Assembly: GCA_947472795.1 (NCBI GenBank)
Contig: CANJBL010000005.1
Location: 62,001-126,000 of the forward strand
Length of the DNA stretch: 64,000 bases
Direction of reading: 5' to 3'
Source of the DNA: Fidelibacterota bacterium
GTDB taxonomy: Bacteria; Pseudomonadota; Alphaproteobacteria; Rhodospirillales; Rhodospirillaceae
The notes beneath the pieces were generated by a model, which was not told the DNA's origin, made no database searches, and worked only from the letters and a program-made list of their open reading frames with translations. This document shows positions 35,709 through 44,925 of the stretch, piece by piece. A program made the position numbers and the translations under genes. Position 1 is the stretch's first letter. Each line of letters begins with the position of its first letter.

Positions 35709-35753
35709 GAGTATGACGGCGCAAGAATTTCGCCGTTTCTAGGAGCTGGGGTT

Positions 35754-37019
35754 ATGAACATGATGCCCGACGCGTCTCATACGCACCTTTCCCGCCGCAA
35801 TCTTCTGATCGGCGCCACGGCTGGCGCAGCACTCGCCGCCGCCGGTCCGGGCCTGCGCGTCTCCTTCGCCGCCGACGCCTCTTCACAGCGCGACATTCTC
35901 ATCGTGCTGTTCCAGCGCGGGGCCTGCGACTGGCTGCAAATGGTTTCGCCCGCGGGCGATGCGAACTACATCAAAGCCCGGCCCAATATTCGCGTACAGA
36001 CCACCGGCAATAATGCAGGCATCGGCCTGGCAAGCCTCAACGGTACGGACTTCTATCTCAGCGCGAGCGCGCCGGAACTGAAGACACTTTATGACTCGGG
36101 CAATCTCGCTTTTGTGCACGCGGTCGGCATGCACACCGAGGACCGCAGCCACTTCATCTGCCAGGACATGATGGAGAAAGGCGGCGCCGACGGTGAAGCC
36201 AAGCAGAATTCAGGCTGGCTTGCGCGTCACCTCTACGCCAATCCCAATACCGCGCCGCTCAGCACAGTCTCCTCCAGCTCCAGCAACCCGGCAGCGCTTC
36301 TCGGCGACCCGAATGCTCTGGCCATCGCCGATGCGTCGAACTTCAACATCAGCGGCGGCAGCGGCAATGCCAACGTCATTCGCGCCATGAATCTGGGCAG
36401 CAGCACCTACCAGAAAGCCGCCATCGAGACGCTCAACGCGGTGAACGACGTCCAGACGGGCCTTAAGACCATCAATGATGACTCCGCCAACGCGGGCTAT
36501 ACGGGCGGCGCGCTCTCGCAGTCCCTGCGGTCCCTGGGCAAACTGATTAAGATGAACGTGGGCCTGGATGTGGCCACGGTCGATTTCGGCAGTTGGGACA
36601 TGCACAACAGCTTGGTGGGTGAATTCAATACACGCACCACGGAATTCAGCCGCGCACTTTCCGCCTTCTGGACAGACATGGCCGCATTCCGCAACCGGAT
36701 CACGCTCGTGACCATGACAGAGTTCGGACGTCGCCTGCAGGAGAACACGAGCCAGGGCACCGACCACGGCTCCGCCTCGGGCATGTTGATCCTTTCCGGT
36801 AACGTCAACGGCGGTAAGCTTTATGGCACGTGGCCGGGCCTTGCCGCGAACCAGCTGACAACCGGTGACCTCACCGTCACCACCGACTACCGCAACGTGC
36901 TCGGCGAGATCCTTGCCACGCGGCACGCGGAGAAGAACCTCTCCGTCGTGTTTCCCACCTTCCAATACAGCCCGGTCGGTATCATGAAGACCGGCACCAC
37001 GGTCACTCCGGCGCCGTAA
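35754..37019 (+). CDS. DUF1501 family exported protein (Tat)
   Basis: The 421-residue product has a twin-arginine signal (SRRNLLIGATAGAALAAAGPG) and the DUF1501 sulfatase-like fold: ILIVLFQRGACDWLQMVSP, HAVGMHTEDRSHF, DFGSWDMHNSL, VTMTEFGRRLQEN and TDHGSASGMLIL (metal-binding Asp/His positions). It is exported folded to the periplasm. It is followed 25 bases later by a DUF1800 gene; the two families almost always occur together, usually in the reverse order. Function unknown. A good AGGAG precedes the ATG. Confidence 0.88.
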   Translation: MNMMPDASHTHLSRRNLLIGATAGAALAAAGPGLRVSFAADASSQRDILIVLFQRGACDWLQMVSPAGDANYIKARPNIRVQTTGNNAGIGLASLNGTDFYLSASAPELKTLYDSGNLAFVHAVGMHTEDRSHFICQDMMEKGGADGEAKQNSGWLARHLYANPNTAPLSTVSSSSSNPAALLGDPNALAIADASNFNISGGSGNANVIRAMNLGSSTYQKAAIETLNAVNDVQTGLKTINDDSANAGYTGGALSQSLRSLGKLIKMNVGLDVATVDFGSWDMHNSLVGEFNTRTTEFSRALSAFWTDMAAFRNRITLVTMTEFGRRLQENTSQGTDHGSASGMLILSGNVNGGKLYGTWPGLAANQLTTGDLTVTTDYRNVLGEILATRHAEKNLSVVFPTFQYSPVGIMKTGTTVTPAP

Positions 37020-37044
37020 CGCTATCCAAGGCAGAGAGGCAAGA

Positions 37045-38652
37045 ATGCTTCCGACATCACCAAATCCCCTCCGACTCGCACTGAACCGCGTGACGTTCGG
37101 CGCCCGTGACACGGACGTGCAGAACGTCACAAACTTAGGGTGGGCAGGATGGGTCAACGACCAGCTTGGCGCAGGGCCGGGCGACGATCCGGCGCTTTCC
37201 ACGTTCCTCTCTTCCCAGATCATGCATATCAAGTATGCAGCACCCGCCGACACCGATACGCGCGGCAAATGGGGCGCGGTGGATGAAGACCGCCTGCTGC
37301 TCTATCTCAACGCCGCCACGCCGACTTTGTGGGACATCACACGCAGTTCTGGCTCGACCTATTCGCCGGCGGAACGCACGCGCATCCGTCAGGAGATCGC
37401 CGCCGCCAGCTGGATCCGCAACACCCACAGCGCTTACCAGATGCGCGAGTTCATGGTGGATTTCTGGCATAACCATTTCAACATCGGCAAAAACGAGAAC
37501 GAACTCGCGACTTCACTGCTGCCGGTCTATGACCGCCTCGCGATTCGCCCACACGCTCTGGGCAATTTCCGCGTCATGCTGGAGGCCAACGCCACATCCA
37601 CCTCGATGCTGATCTATCTCGACAACTGGGTCAGCACCGCAGCTACGCCCAACGAGAATTATGCGCGCGAGATCATGGAGCTGCATACGCTGGGCGGCGG
37701 CTCGTATTATGGAACGGTTTCAGCCTCGGAGATTCCGAAGGGGACAGATGGCGTCGCCATAGGCTTCTGTGACGGGGATATCGTTCAGGCGTCGCGTGTC
37801 CTTTCCGGATGGACCATCCTCTACGGCCAGCGCGCCGACAATCAAACACTCCCAAACACCGGCGAGTTCGCCTACAACCTCACGCAACACAACCGCGTGG
37901 CCTCGGTGCTGCTTGGCGTGCGTATGGATAACATCACCAACGCCGATATGAGCCAGGGCCGGAAGTTCCTTGACCTCATTGCGTATCACCCAGCCACAGC
38001 TTCCTTCATCGTCGGCAAGCTGGCAAAACGCATGTTTGGTGATTCTCCGCCCCAAGCGGTCATCGATCGCGGCGTGGCAGCTTGGAAAGCCAATGCCAAA
38101 GCCGGCAATCAGATCGCGCAGGTTCTGCGCGCGATGATTCTCGACGGCAACGAGATCATGACCACCCCGGCCACCAAAGTCCGCCGGCCCTATGAGCGCA
38201 TCATTGCGCTAGCCCGCACCACGGGGATGGTCGTGAATGCGGGCACCTACATGACCAGCCTGCTCGACGGCCTCACGGATGGCCTGTTCGCCTGGCAGGC
38301 GCCCAATGGCCGACCCGACGTGAACGCCTATTGGACCGCCACTGGCGCCACGCTCACAACGTGGAATCTGCTGTTCCAGATTCCGAACCTGAAGGAGTTC
38401 ACATCAGCGCCGCTCGCCAGCCAATCGCCCTCCGACGCCCTCAATACCGCTACGGGCATTGTCGAATACTGGGTGGGACGTATGGTGGGTTATCAGCTGA
38501 GCCCTAACGCCATGAACAGCCTGATCACCGATCAGGCGGGGTCGAACGGCGTGCCGGCGGCCGTCAAATCCAACAACGCCTCGCGTGTCGAAACTGCGCA
38601 CCGGCGCCTGATCAGCCTGATTGCCACGTCGGAAGAGTTTGCGTTGCGCTAG
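37045..38652 (+). CDS. DUF1800 family protein
   Basis: The 535-residue product shows the DUF1800 signatures LALNRVTFGARDTDV, LLYLNAA, QMREFMVDFWHNHFNIG, ENYAREIMELHTLGGG and the repeated KVRRPYERIIALART. No signal peptide is visible, unlike its DUF1501 partner. The two are co-transcribed. The pair is common in soil and aquatic proteobacteria, but no reaction is established. The stop is followed by a palindromic repeat. Confidence 0.87.
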   Translation: MLPTSPNPLRLALNRVTFGARDTDVQNVTNLGWAGWVNDQLGAGPGDDPALSTFLSSQIMHIKYAAPADTDTRGKWGAVDEDRLLLYLNAATPTLWDITRSSGSTYSPAERTRIRQEIAAASWIRNTHSAYQMREFMVDFWHNHFNIGKNENELATSLLPVYDRLAIRPHALGNFRVMLEANATSTSMLIYLDNWVSTAATPNENYAREIMELHTLGGGSYYGTVSASEIPKGTDGVAIGFCDGDIVQASRVLSGWTILYGQRADNQTLPNTGEFAYNLTQHNRVASVLLGVRMDNITNADMSQGRKFLDLIAYHPATASFIVGKLAKRMFGDSPPQAVIDRGVAAWKANAKAGNQIAQVLRAMILDGNEIMTTPATKVRRPYERIIALARTTGMVVNAGTYMTSLLDGLTDGLFAWQAPNGRPDVNAYWTATGATLTTWNLLFQIPNLKEFTSAPLASQSPSDALNTATGIVEYWVGRMVGYQLSPNAMNSLITDQAGSNGVPAAVKSNNASRVETAHRRLISLIATSEEFALR

Positions 38653-38653
38653 A

Positions 38654-38697
38654 GCGTCGTGCCGAAAAATGGGAACCTGTTTTCGGCATAACGACGC
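38654..38697. repeat. Palindromic repeat/terminator
   Basis: GCGTCGT-GCCGAAAA (38654-38668) pairs with TTTTCGGC-ATA-ACGACGC (38680-38697) around TGGGAACCTG. The GCCGAAAA/TTTTCGGC core with GGGAACC loop recurs in many alphaproteobacterial genomes. It lies between convergent DUF1800 and ftr1 genes and should act as a two-way terminator. Confidence 0.75.
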
Positions 38698-38712
38698 AAC
38701 CAAATAATAAAC

Positions 38713-40659
38713 TTACGCTTTCGGCGTGGCGCTTCGCGTATTCCAGAAATACCCGGCAACGGCGATCACCAGCACCACCGCCTGAGCCACCAGCGGCAGC
38801 ATAGACGGATAGATACCGAGTGCATCTACGCGTGGCCCGTCGATAGCAATGGCCGGCACGATGCCGGCCTCTTGCAACGCGGCCAAGCCCTTGCCCGCCA
38901 GCACCACGGCCAGCACGGCTATCAGCAATGAACTCCACGCGAAGAATTGACCGATGGGCAGGCGGCGGCTCGTGCGCAGGAGAACAGCCGCGATGATCGC
39001 CAGAACGACCACCCCGGCTACAAGCCCTGCAAGGATTGAAGATCCGTTCCCGCGCGTCCACAGCGCGATGTAGAAAAGGATCGTTTCAAAAACCTCGCGA
39101 TAAACCGCAATGAACGACAGCGCGAACAGGAAGAAGGCGGATTTCTTTGTGAGTGCCGCTGAGAGTTTCTCTTTCAGATAGATCTGCCATTTTCCGGCCA
39201 GGCTCTTCTGATGCATCCAAATACCCACGCCCAGCAGAACAATCGCCGCGAACACGGACGAAACACCTTCCGTCAGTTCGCGGTTACTCCCGCTGATATC
39301 GACGAAGTAGGCGGCGATTCCCCATGTCAGCAGACCAGCGGCCAAAGCACCGACCCATCCCGCATGCACATAAGGCAGCACGTCGTGGCGTTCCACCTTA
39401 CGCAGGAAACCAATGGTGGCCACCACCACCAGCAACGCTTCAATGCCTTCGCGCACGAGAATGGTGAAGGCGCCCAGGAAAGCCGCCGCACTGTCTCCGC
39501 CTGATGCAAGCGCCTTCTCCGTCGCGTCGAAAAGCCCTTGCAGCGTTTGCGCCTGGGCCGCGACGTCAGCCACGGGTGCGGCCGCACTGATGCGGCTGCG
39601 ATAGGTGACCATGCCTGTTTCCACTTGCGCCAGCAGATCAGCATTCTGTATGCGCAGCATGGCTTCCACCGGCTCGAAGCCATCGAGATAGGCCGAGAGC
39701 GCCAGCGTCCCCGCGCGCTTAGCATCGCCGGCCTGATAAGCCTTCAGGCTTGCATCGAGCTGGCTGCGCGCGAGTGTCAGCGCGCCCGCACTGCCATTAC
39801 CGCTGCCTTGGCCGATGACGTCGGGATGCGTGCGCAGGTACGACATGAGGGCTTGCGCCTTGCGCTCGCCAATGTCCGTGGCAAGGCTCGCCTCGATGGT
39901 TCGCGCAAGGGACTCCAGGTTCGGGAAGCGCGCGCGCAAGCTTGCGTCGTCGCGCCAGAGCGCCTCACCTTCCTGCATCAGCTCCGGCGTGCCCGCGAAA
40001 GAACTCACGCGGAAAGCCAGTGCCCAACGGTCTTCGTCCGGGAATGCTGCCTGGAAGCTGATCATCGGTGTGCCGGCCACACCTTGCGTCACGACTTCAT
40101 ACAGTGAGAACAAGCTGCGCTGGCGCGCGCGTTCGTGTTCAGAGAATGCAATCGGCGGCGGATTCAGTTTAGCCGCGGCGGGGCCATCACCGTGACCTTC
40201 GGCTCCGTGACAGACGGCGCATTTCTGACTGAACAGCAAAGCACCGCGCGCAAGATCTGGTGCTTTCGCGGGCGCTACTGGCACGGGGTAGGTCGCAAGC
40301 AGGCTGTCGGCGACGGCATGCGCAATGCGCGCCACGTCGTCGGGAGACGCCAACGCGGCAATGGCCGCATTCAACTGCTCGGCCTGCGTGATGAGATCCT
40401 GGCGGCCGGCGCGCTCCGGCAACGCATTGAGATGTGTGAGCGCCGTCTCGCCGAACTCTTTCATCTCGGCGTATTCTGATTCGCTCGCAACCGCGCCGTT
40501 GGCCACCGCGCCGGAATAATCCACCGCGAGATAGTCGAACAACTTCCATGTCTGGCGAACATTGGCATCGGTGTCGGCATCCGCCGCGCGCGCGTTATGG
40601 CCGCCCGCAAGCACCAGCACAAATGCCAGCACCGCACTCCGCAAAAGCGATTTCGTCAT
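38713..40659 (-). CDS. Cytochrome c / FTR1 family iron permease
   Basis: The product (about 648 residues) fuses a periplasmic part with one c-type heme site CAVCH (with GHGDG, Met ligand distal) to a C-terminal FTR1 permease with seven membrane helices. The FTR1 iron-binding motifs REGIEALL and REVFETILFY (REGxE-type) are both present. The architecture matches FTR1/EfeU-like high-affinity ferrous uptake with built-in oxidation. The ATG at 40659 begins the signal peptide (MTKSLLRSAVLAFVLVLAGG) and follows GCGGGAA; a further ATG at 40698 is possible. A Fur-box-like site lies upstream. Confidence 0.9.
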   Translation of the reverse strand: MTKSLLRSAVLAFVLVLAGGHNARAADADTDANVRQTWKLFDYLAVDYSGAVANGAVASESEYAEMKEFGETALTHLNALPERAGRQDLITQAEQLNAAIAALASPDDVARIAHAVADSLLATYPVPVAPAKAPDLARGALLFSQKCAVCHGAEGHGDGPAAAKLNPPPIAFSEHERARQRSLFSLYEVVTQGVAGTPMISFQAAFPDEDRWALAFRVSSFAGTPELMQEGEALWRDDASLRARFPNLESLARTIEASLATDIGERKAQALMSYLRTHPDVIGQGSGNGSAGALTLARSQLDASLKAYQAGDAKRAGTLALSAYLDGFEPVEAMLRIQNADLLAQVETGMVTYRSRISAAAPVADVAAQAQTLQGLFDATEKALASGGDSAAAFLGAFTILVREGIEALLVVVATIGFLRKVERHDVLPYVHAGWVGALAAGLLTWGIAAYFVDISGSNRELTEGVSSVFAAIVLLGVGIWMHQKSLAGKWQIYLKEKLSAALTKKSAFFLFALSFIAVYREVFETILFYIALWTRGNGSSILAGLVAGVVVLAIIAAVLLRTSRRLPIGQFFAWSSLLIAVLAVVLAGKGLAALQEAGIVPAIAIDGPRVDALGIYPSMLPLVAQAVVLVIAVAGYFWNTRSATPKA

Positions 40660-40700
40660 GAATTCCCGCACTGCCATGGATGTCTCGTCGTCCAGCATTA

Positions 40701-40723
40701 TTGCAATTAAGAATGGGTCGCAA
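40701..40723 (-). promoter_or_regulatory. Fur-box-like operator of the FTR1 gene
   Basis: The 23-bp site reads TTGCGAC... to ...AATTGCAA on the minus strand, an inverted repeat with TTGC ends 42 bp upstream of the preferred start. By eye it matches 19 of 23 positions of the GC-end Fur-box form with TTGCGA and TTGCAA arms around CATTCTCATT. Iron-repressed expression would fit an iron permease. Confidence 0.55.
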
Positions 40724-40853
40724 GTTAAAAGCGTGCGAGAAAGCTTTTATTTTTATGAGATTTGACGCGGTGAAGGCGTACGCCCGGAGGGACAAAGAGC
40801 GCTAGCGCGGCGGCGGCAGGCGAGCTTCCCCGCGCCGCCGCCAGACCCGAAAG

Positions 40854-41312
40854 CTACTTGAGCGGACGTGGGTCGGTGGGCTTGCAGGCTTGCGTCCAGG
40901 TCAGAGTTTCATCGCCGTCCCTGCGGACTAGGCTCAAGGACATCTTGTTGCGGTCGATGCGGCCTTGCCACTGAGCGGCTTGAGAGCCGAAGCCTTCGCC
41001 ATCGTTCTGCCAGAGAATGGATTTGGCATCGAAGCTTTTGAGAGAGATCATGTCGAGGCGCTGACGCGTATCGGAATATTTGAACAGCGCTTTGGCAGCG
41101 TCGTCGATAGAATAGACATCCGTCACCTGCGTTGTGGTCGGCGCTTCCGATCCCTTCTTCGACACCAGCGTACCATCGCACGCGATCCACTGATCGGCAG
41201 CCAAGGCCGAGTTCACGAGCGCGAGGCACAGCGCGGCGCCCACAAGAGCGGCGCGCAGTCGAGCGTGACCTAAAAATGTGCAAGAGCTGATATCTGAATG
41301 AGATATTTTCAT
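40854..41312 (-). CDS. Small exported protein of unknown function
   Basis: The 152-residue product has a signal peptide (LRAALVGAALCLALVNSALAAD) and a small mature domain with two cysteines (WIACDGTL and TQACKPTD). A strong AAGGAGGA site precedes the ATG at 41312. It lies upstream of the ftr1 gene on the same strand across a 194-bp gap that contains the Fur-box candidate, so it is probably transcribed separately. No family recognised. Confidence 0.7.
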   Translation of the reverse strand: MKISHSDISSCTFLGHARLRAALVGAALCLALVNSALAADQWIACDGTLVSKKGSEAPTTTQVTDVYSIDDAAKALFKYSDTRQRLDMISLKSFDAKSILWQNDGEGFGSQAAQWQGRIDRNKMSLSLVRRDGDETLTWTQACKPTDPRPLK

Positions 41313-41542
41313 GGCTGTATCCTCCTTCGTTTGGGCCAGGAAAATTGATGTTGCGGGCACCGAGAAAAACCCGGCGCGTCATCAACGCAAGATTTTAAGG
41401 GGAATGTACGGCGTCAGTTCAAGACAAATCGTATTCGTGACGCACTGTATCGGCCGTTACATGCATTATCATGTCACGGGCATTTTCTCCTTTTGCTACC
41501 GTGCTCGCGCCGCGCATCCTCCAAGGACTTTTTGACAAAAAG

Positions 41543-42676
41543 ATGGCCGTTCTCCCCTCAAACACGCGTTCATCTTTTCAAGGTTCCGGCGGCGTACCAG
41601 GCGCCGATGCGTTCTACTTTCCGGCCGATACGTGCCGTCACGCGTGCATGTGGTTTGCATGGCCGACAAACGATCATGTGCTGCAAAAAGCTGTCGCGGC
41701 CCTGGTCGGCGCTGCTGCTGCTTTCGAACCCATTACATTGCTCGCCACCCCTGACGGCGAAAAAACCGCGCGTGCGGCTTGCGGCGGCGCGGCTGACATT
41801 GTCGTCCTTCCACATCAATCATTGCGTCTTCGCGATACTGGGCCGACATTTCTCGTCGACGGCAAGGGCGGTTCCGCGGGCGTGGATTGGCGCTTCAACG
41901 CATGGGGCCATCGGCAGCAGGCTTCCGACGATACGGACGTGGCACTGGCGCATGCGCTCCTTGGCACCGCCGAGGTGCGGCGCTTTCGGGCACCCTTGAC
42001 ACTGGAGAGCAGCAGTTTTGTCGGTGATGGTTACGGTACGCTGTTGGCGCTGGCACCGGCTGTGTTCGACACCGCGCGCAATCCTCAGCTTACATCCCTC
42101 GAAGCCTTCGGCATTTTTCAGGATTGGCTCGGCGTGTCGCGCGTCATCTGGTTGAACAGCGTGCATGCCGCTGATTCACTCCACACGGACATCCGCGCCC
42201 TCGCCGCCTTCGCAGCACCAGGACTCGTCGCAGTGACGAAAGTGTCATCCGATCATCCGCTGGGTGCGCGACTCTCGGCCGTTGAAACCGAGCTCGTGCG
42301 CGCGCGTGACGCGCACGGGAACCATCTCGAGATTGTCCGATTGCCTGCGCCACAGACCGGTGAAGGCTTGCGATCCTATACGAACTTCGTGCCGCTCAAT
42401 GGCGGCCTTCTTCTCCCCACCTTCGACGATGCGCAGGATGACGCCGCCGCCGCAATTTTGCGCGAGGCGTTCCCGGAGAGAGTCGTGCAACCCATTCCCG
42501 CCTTGGACCTCGCCGTTGCCGGGCTGACGCTGACATCCCTTGCGTTGCCGCAACCGGCGCGTCTTCTGGAACGTGACCGCGCAACTGTGTTGCCGCGTTC
42601 GGCATGGTCACAACCCACACCCGATGCCGAAGCGCTTCTGCAGCACTACGCTGATTTGGCGAGCGGTAAGTCCTGA
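41543..42676 (+). CDS. Agmatine/peptidylarginine deiminase homologue, probably inactive
   Basis: The product (377 residues from ATG 41543; an ATG at 41471 would add 24) belongs to the PAD_porph/agmatine deiminase family: MWFAWPTNDH, LRDTGPTFLVDG, LESSSFVGDGYGTLL and HTDIRALAAF are all recognisable. The catalytic end, normally GGGNIHCITQQ with Cys and His, reads AVAGLTLTSLALPQP here: the cysteine and histidine are absent. It is thus likely a pseudoenzyme or has changed function. It runs tail-to-tail with a polyamine-type binding protein, three bases apart. Confidence 0.75.
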   Translation: MAVLPSNTRSSFQGSGGVPGADAFYFPADTCRHACMWFAWPTNDHVLQKAVAALVGAAAAFEPITLLATPDGEKTARAACGGAADIVVLPHQSLRLRDTGPTFLVDGKGGSAGVDWRFNAWGHRQQASDDTDVALAHALLGTAEVRRFRAPLTLESSSFVGDGYGTLLALAPAVFDTARNPQLTSLEAFGIFQDWLGVSRVIWLNSVHAADSLHTDIRALAAFAAPGLVAVTKVSSDHPLGARLSAVETELVRARDAHGNHLEIVRLPAPQTGEGLRSYTNFVPLNGGLLLPTFDDAQDDAAAAILREAFPERVVQPIPALDLAVAGLTLTSLALPQPARLLERDRATVLPRSAWSQPTPDAEALLQHYADLASGKS

Positions 42677-42679
42677 GAC

Positions 42680-43927
42680 TTACGGCGTGCGGGGCGCGGA
42701 TGTTTCGGGCGAGGCCGGCGGCGCGTTGATGAGTTGCCAGAAGCGGTTCCTGAGGGCCACCGCCGCAGGTGCCGGAGTCATCTCTTCCATGACGCGTATT
42801 TTGGCAAGATCGGGGATGAGGCCCGCATCGGCCTTGATCTCAGGCTTCACATAAAGACCCGCGCCGGTGATTGCGCTGGCGAAGCCTTTGGCATTGGTCA
42901 GGCGTGCAGAAACTTCCGCGCGCATCAAGTAATCTATGAAGCGCAAACCGTTGGCTGTGTTCGCCGCCGCCTTCGGGATCGCGAGCAAGTCGTACCAAAC
43001 CACCGTGCCTTCCTTTGGCACAGCATAACGAATGTCGCTGTTCAAACCCGCCGCCCGCGCTTTACCGCGCGCTTGATACGTGTCGCCCGAGGTCGCCACA
43101 GCCAGGCACACTTTTCCGCTGGCAAGATTTTCGACTACGTCGGCGCTGGCGAACTTCGCGATGGAGGGCCGCACGGCTTCCCACAATCTCGTCGCTGCGT
43201 CGGTATCTTCGACTGTCGCGGAGTCCGCAGGCAATCCGAGATAGCTGAGCGCGATGGGGAAGACGCCGGTGGGGCTGTCGATCACTTGAATCCCGCAATC
43301 GGCCAGTTTCGCGGCCTTGGCGGGGTCGAACAGGATCGACCAGCTGTCCATGGCGGCATCCGCGCCCAGGCGTTCGCTGATCTTGGCTGCGTCATAACCA
43401 AGACCAATGGTTCCCCACAGGAGCGGCACCGAATGAGCATTGCCGGTGTCATAGATCGCTGTGCGCGCGGCAATCCGGGGATCAATATTGTGGCCATTGG
43501 GCAGGCTGCCGATATCGATGGGTTGCAGCTGATCCTGCTCCACCAATGCCTTCACACCCACACCGGATAGCAACGCAACGTCCTGCATCACGCCGCCATT
43601 GTTCATCAAATCAAGAAGCTGCTCCTGCGTGTCGTAGCCATCCACCACGACCTTGATGCCCGTATCGGCGGCGAACGCCGCCAGCACATCGGCATCGATG
43701 GCGTTGCGCCATGCCAGCAGGCGCACCTGATTGCTGGGCTGCGGCCCGGCGGGAACAGTGGCCACACTCACCGTCGCGGGAGGCGGCAGGCTTTCGGGTG
43801 ACGGCGCCACGGCCAAGAACGTGGCCCAGCCAGCGATGAGCACGAGACTGAGCACAATACCTAGCATCCAGCTCTTCAAGGGCCGGCGACGCGGACGGAG
43901 ATTCTCTGTCGAATCAGGCTCGTTCAT
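42680..43927 (-). CDS. PotD/PotF-like polyamine-binding protein
   Basis: The 415-residue product has an N-terminal membrane anchor (residues about 22-45, LKSWMLGIVLSLVLIAGWATFLAV) instead of a cleaved signal, then a spermidine/putrescine-binding fold: RLLAWRNAIDADVLAAFAADTGIKVVVDGYDTQEQ, SVPLLWGTIGLGYDAAKI and TSGDTYQARGKA. The ATG at 43927 follows GAAGG. No permease or ATPase is adjacent. With the deiminase homologue beside it, a polyamine link is suggested but not proven. Confidence 0.8.
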   Translation of the reverse strand: MNEPDSTENLRPRRRPLKSWMLGIVLSLVLIAGWATFLAVAPSPESLPPPATVSVATVPAGPQPSNQVRLLAWRNAIDADVLAAFAADTGIKVVVDGYDTQEQLLDLMNNGGVMQDVALLSGVGVKALVEQDQLQPIDIGSLPNGHNIDPRIAARTAIYDTGNAHSVPLLWGTIGLGYDAAKISERLGADAAMDSWSILFDPAKAAKLADCGIQVIDSPTGVFPIALSYLGLPADSATVEDTDAATRLWEAVRPSIAKFASADVVENLASGKVCLAVATSGDTYQARGKARAAGLNSDIRYAVPKEGTVVWYDLLAIPKAAANTANGLRFIDYLMRAEVSARLTNAKGFASAITGAGLYVKPEIKADAGLIPDLAKIRVMEEMTPAPAAVALRNRFWQLINAPPASPETSAPRTP

Positions 43928-44130
43928 CGAAAAACCTTCGCGCGGGCTGAGGGCAACAGCCGCAAGGGAAACATGCTTGGGAGTCCCGCCAAGCAAGGTG
44001 ACATACTAAAATGCCCCATACCAAGACGCCCCCATACCAAACGAATGAGTCGGTAAAAAGACCCCATCTTGTGCGGAACGCTGTGCCCCTTTAGTAGGTG
44101 TCTTTCAGGGGGCATTTGTAACGAGGGCCC

Positions 44131-44925
44131 GTGACTAAAGATTTTACCAGCGATGTCAACCGGAAGACGGCCTTGATCACCGGCGCGGGGCGGCGGATTG
44201 GCCGTGCCCTGGCCGAGGATCTAGGGGCTGCAGGCTGGGCGGTCGCGGTCCATTACCACCACTCCATCGAAGAAGCCGAACACGTTGTTACCGCTGTAAA
44301 AGCAGCTGGCGGTAAAGCCGCGGCTGTCCAGGCCGACCTTAGCGACGCGGCCTCGGTCGCAGCGCTGTTGCCACAAGCGGTCAAGGCGCTGGGTCCCATT
44401 GGCTGCCTCATCAACAACGCCTCCATCTTCGAGCGCGACGACATCTCCAATGCGACTCTGGCATCATGGGATTCTCATATCGCCATCAACCTGCGAGCAC
44501 CTTTCTTTCTGTGTCAGGCCTTCGCGGCTCAGCCTGAAATGCAAAGCGAGCGTGGCGCCATTATCAACCTCGTCGATGAACGCGTCTGGAGTCTCACACC
44601 ACACTTTGCGTCCTACACGGTGAGCAAGGCAGGTCTATGGGCCTTGACCCAAACACTCGCCCTGGCGCTGGCGCCGCGCATCCGCGTCAATGCCATCGGG
44701 CCGGGGCCTACCCTTCCCAGCCCTTACCAAAGCCAAGCGCAATTTGATGCGCAATGCGCCCGTATGCCCCTTGGCAAGGGCACAAATCCTTCCGAAATAT
44801 GTGTTGCCGCGCGCTTCATCCTGAGCGCACCCGCCATGACAGGACAGATGATCGCACTGGACGGCGGCCAGCATTTGGCTTGGGGCCAGGGTGACGCTTC
44901 AGCTGCAGAGAGGGCTATGGAATGA
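44131..44925 (+). CDS. Short-chain reductase, FolM/pteridine-reductase-like
   Basis: The 264-residue product is an SDR: ALITGAGRRIGRALAE (NADPH loop, Arg-Arg favouring NADPH), NNASIF, and the YTVSK active pair. The position of the usual catalytic Ser reads IINLVDERVWS, with Asp in its place, which is characteristic of pteridine reductases and FolM (dihydromonapterin/dihydrofolate reductase). The stop overlaps the folB start (ATGA), and co-transcription with dihydroneopterin aldolase supports a pterin role. GTG start at 44131 with GAGGG. Confidence 0.75.
   Translation: MTKDFTSDVNRKTALITGAGRRIGRALAEDLGAAGWAVAVHYHHSIEEAEHVVTAVKAAGGKAAAVQADLSDAASVAALLPQAVKALGPIGCLINNASIFERDDISNATLASWDSHIAINLRAPFFLCQAFAAQPEMQSERGAIINLVDERVWSLTPHFASYTVSKAGLWALTQTLALALAPRIRVNAIGPGPTLPSPYQSQAQFDAQCARMPLGKGTNPSEICVAARFILSAPAMTGQMIALDGGQHLAWGQGDASAAERAME

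Noticed and set aside
41289-41308. A GATATC...GATAT element resembling the receptor operators
   Set aside because: It lies inside the first codons of the exported protein gene, lacks the 8-8-8 spacing, and is explained by the coding sequence.
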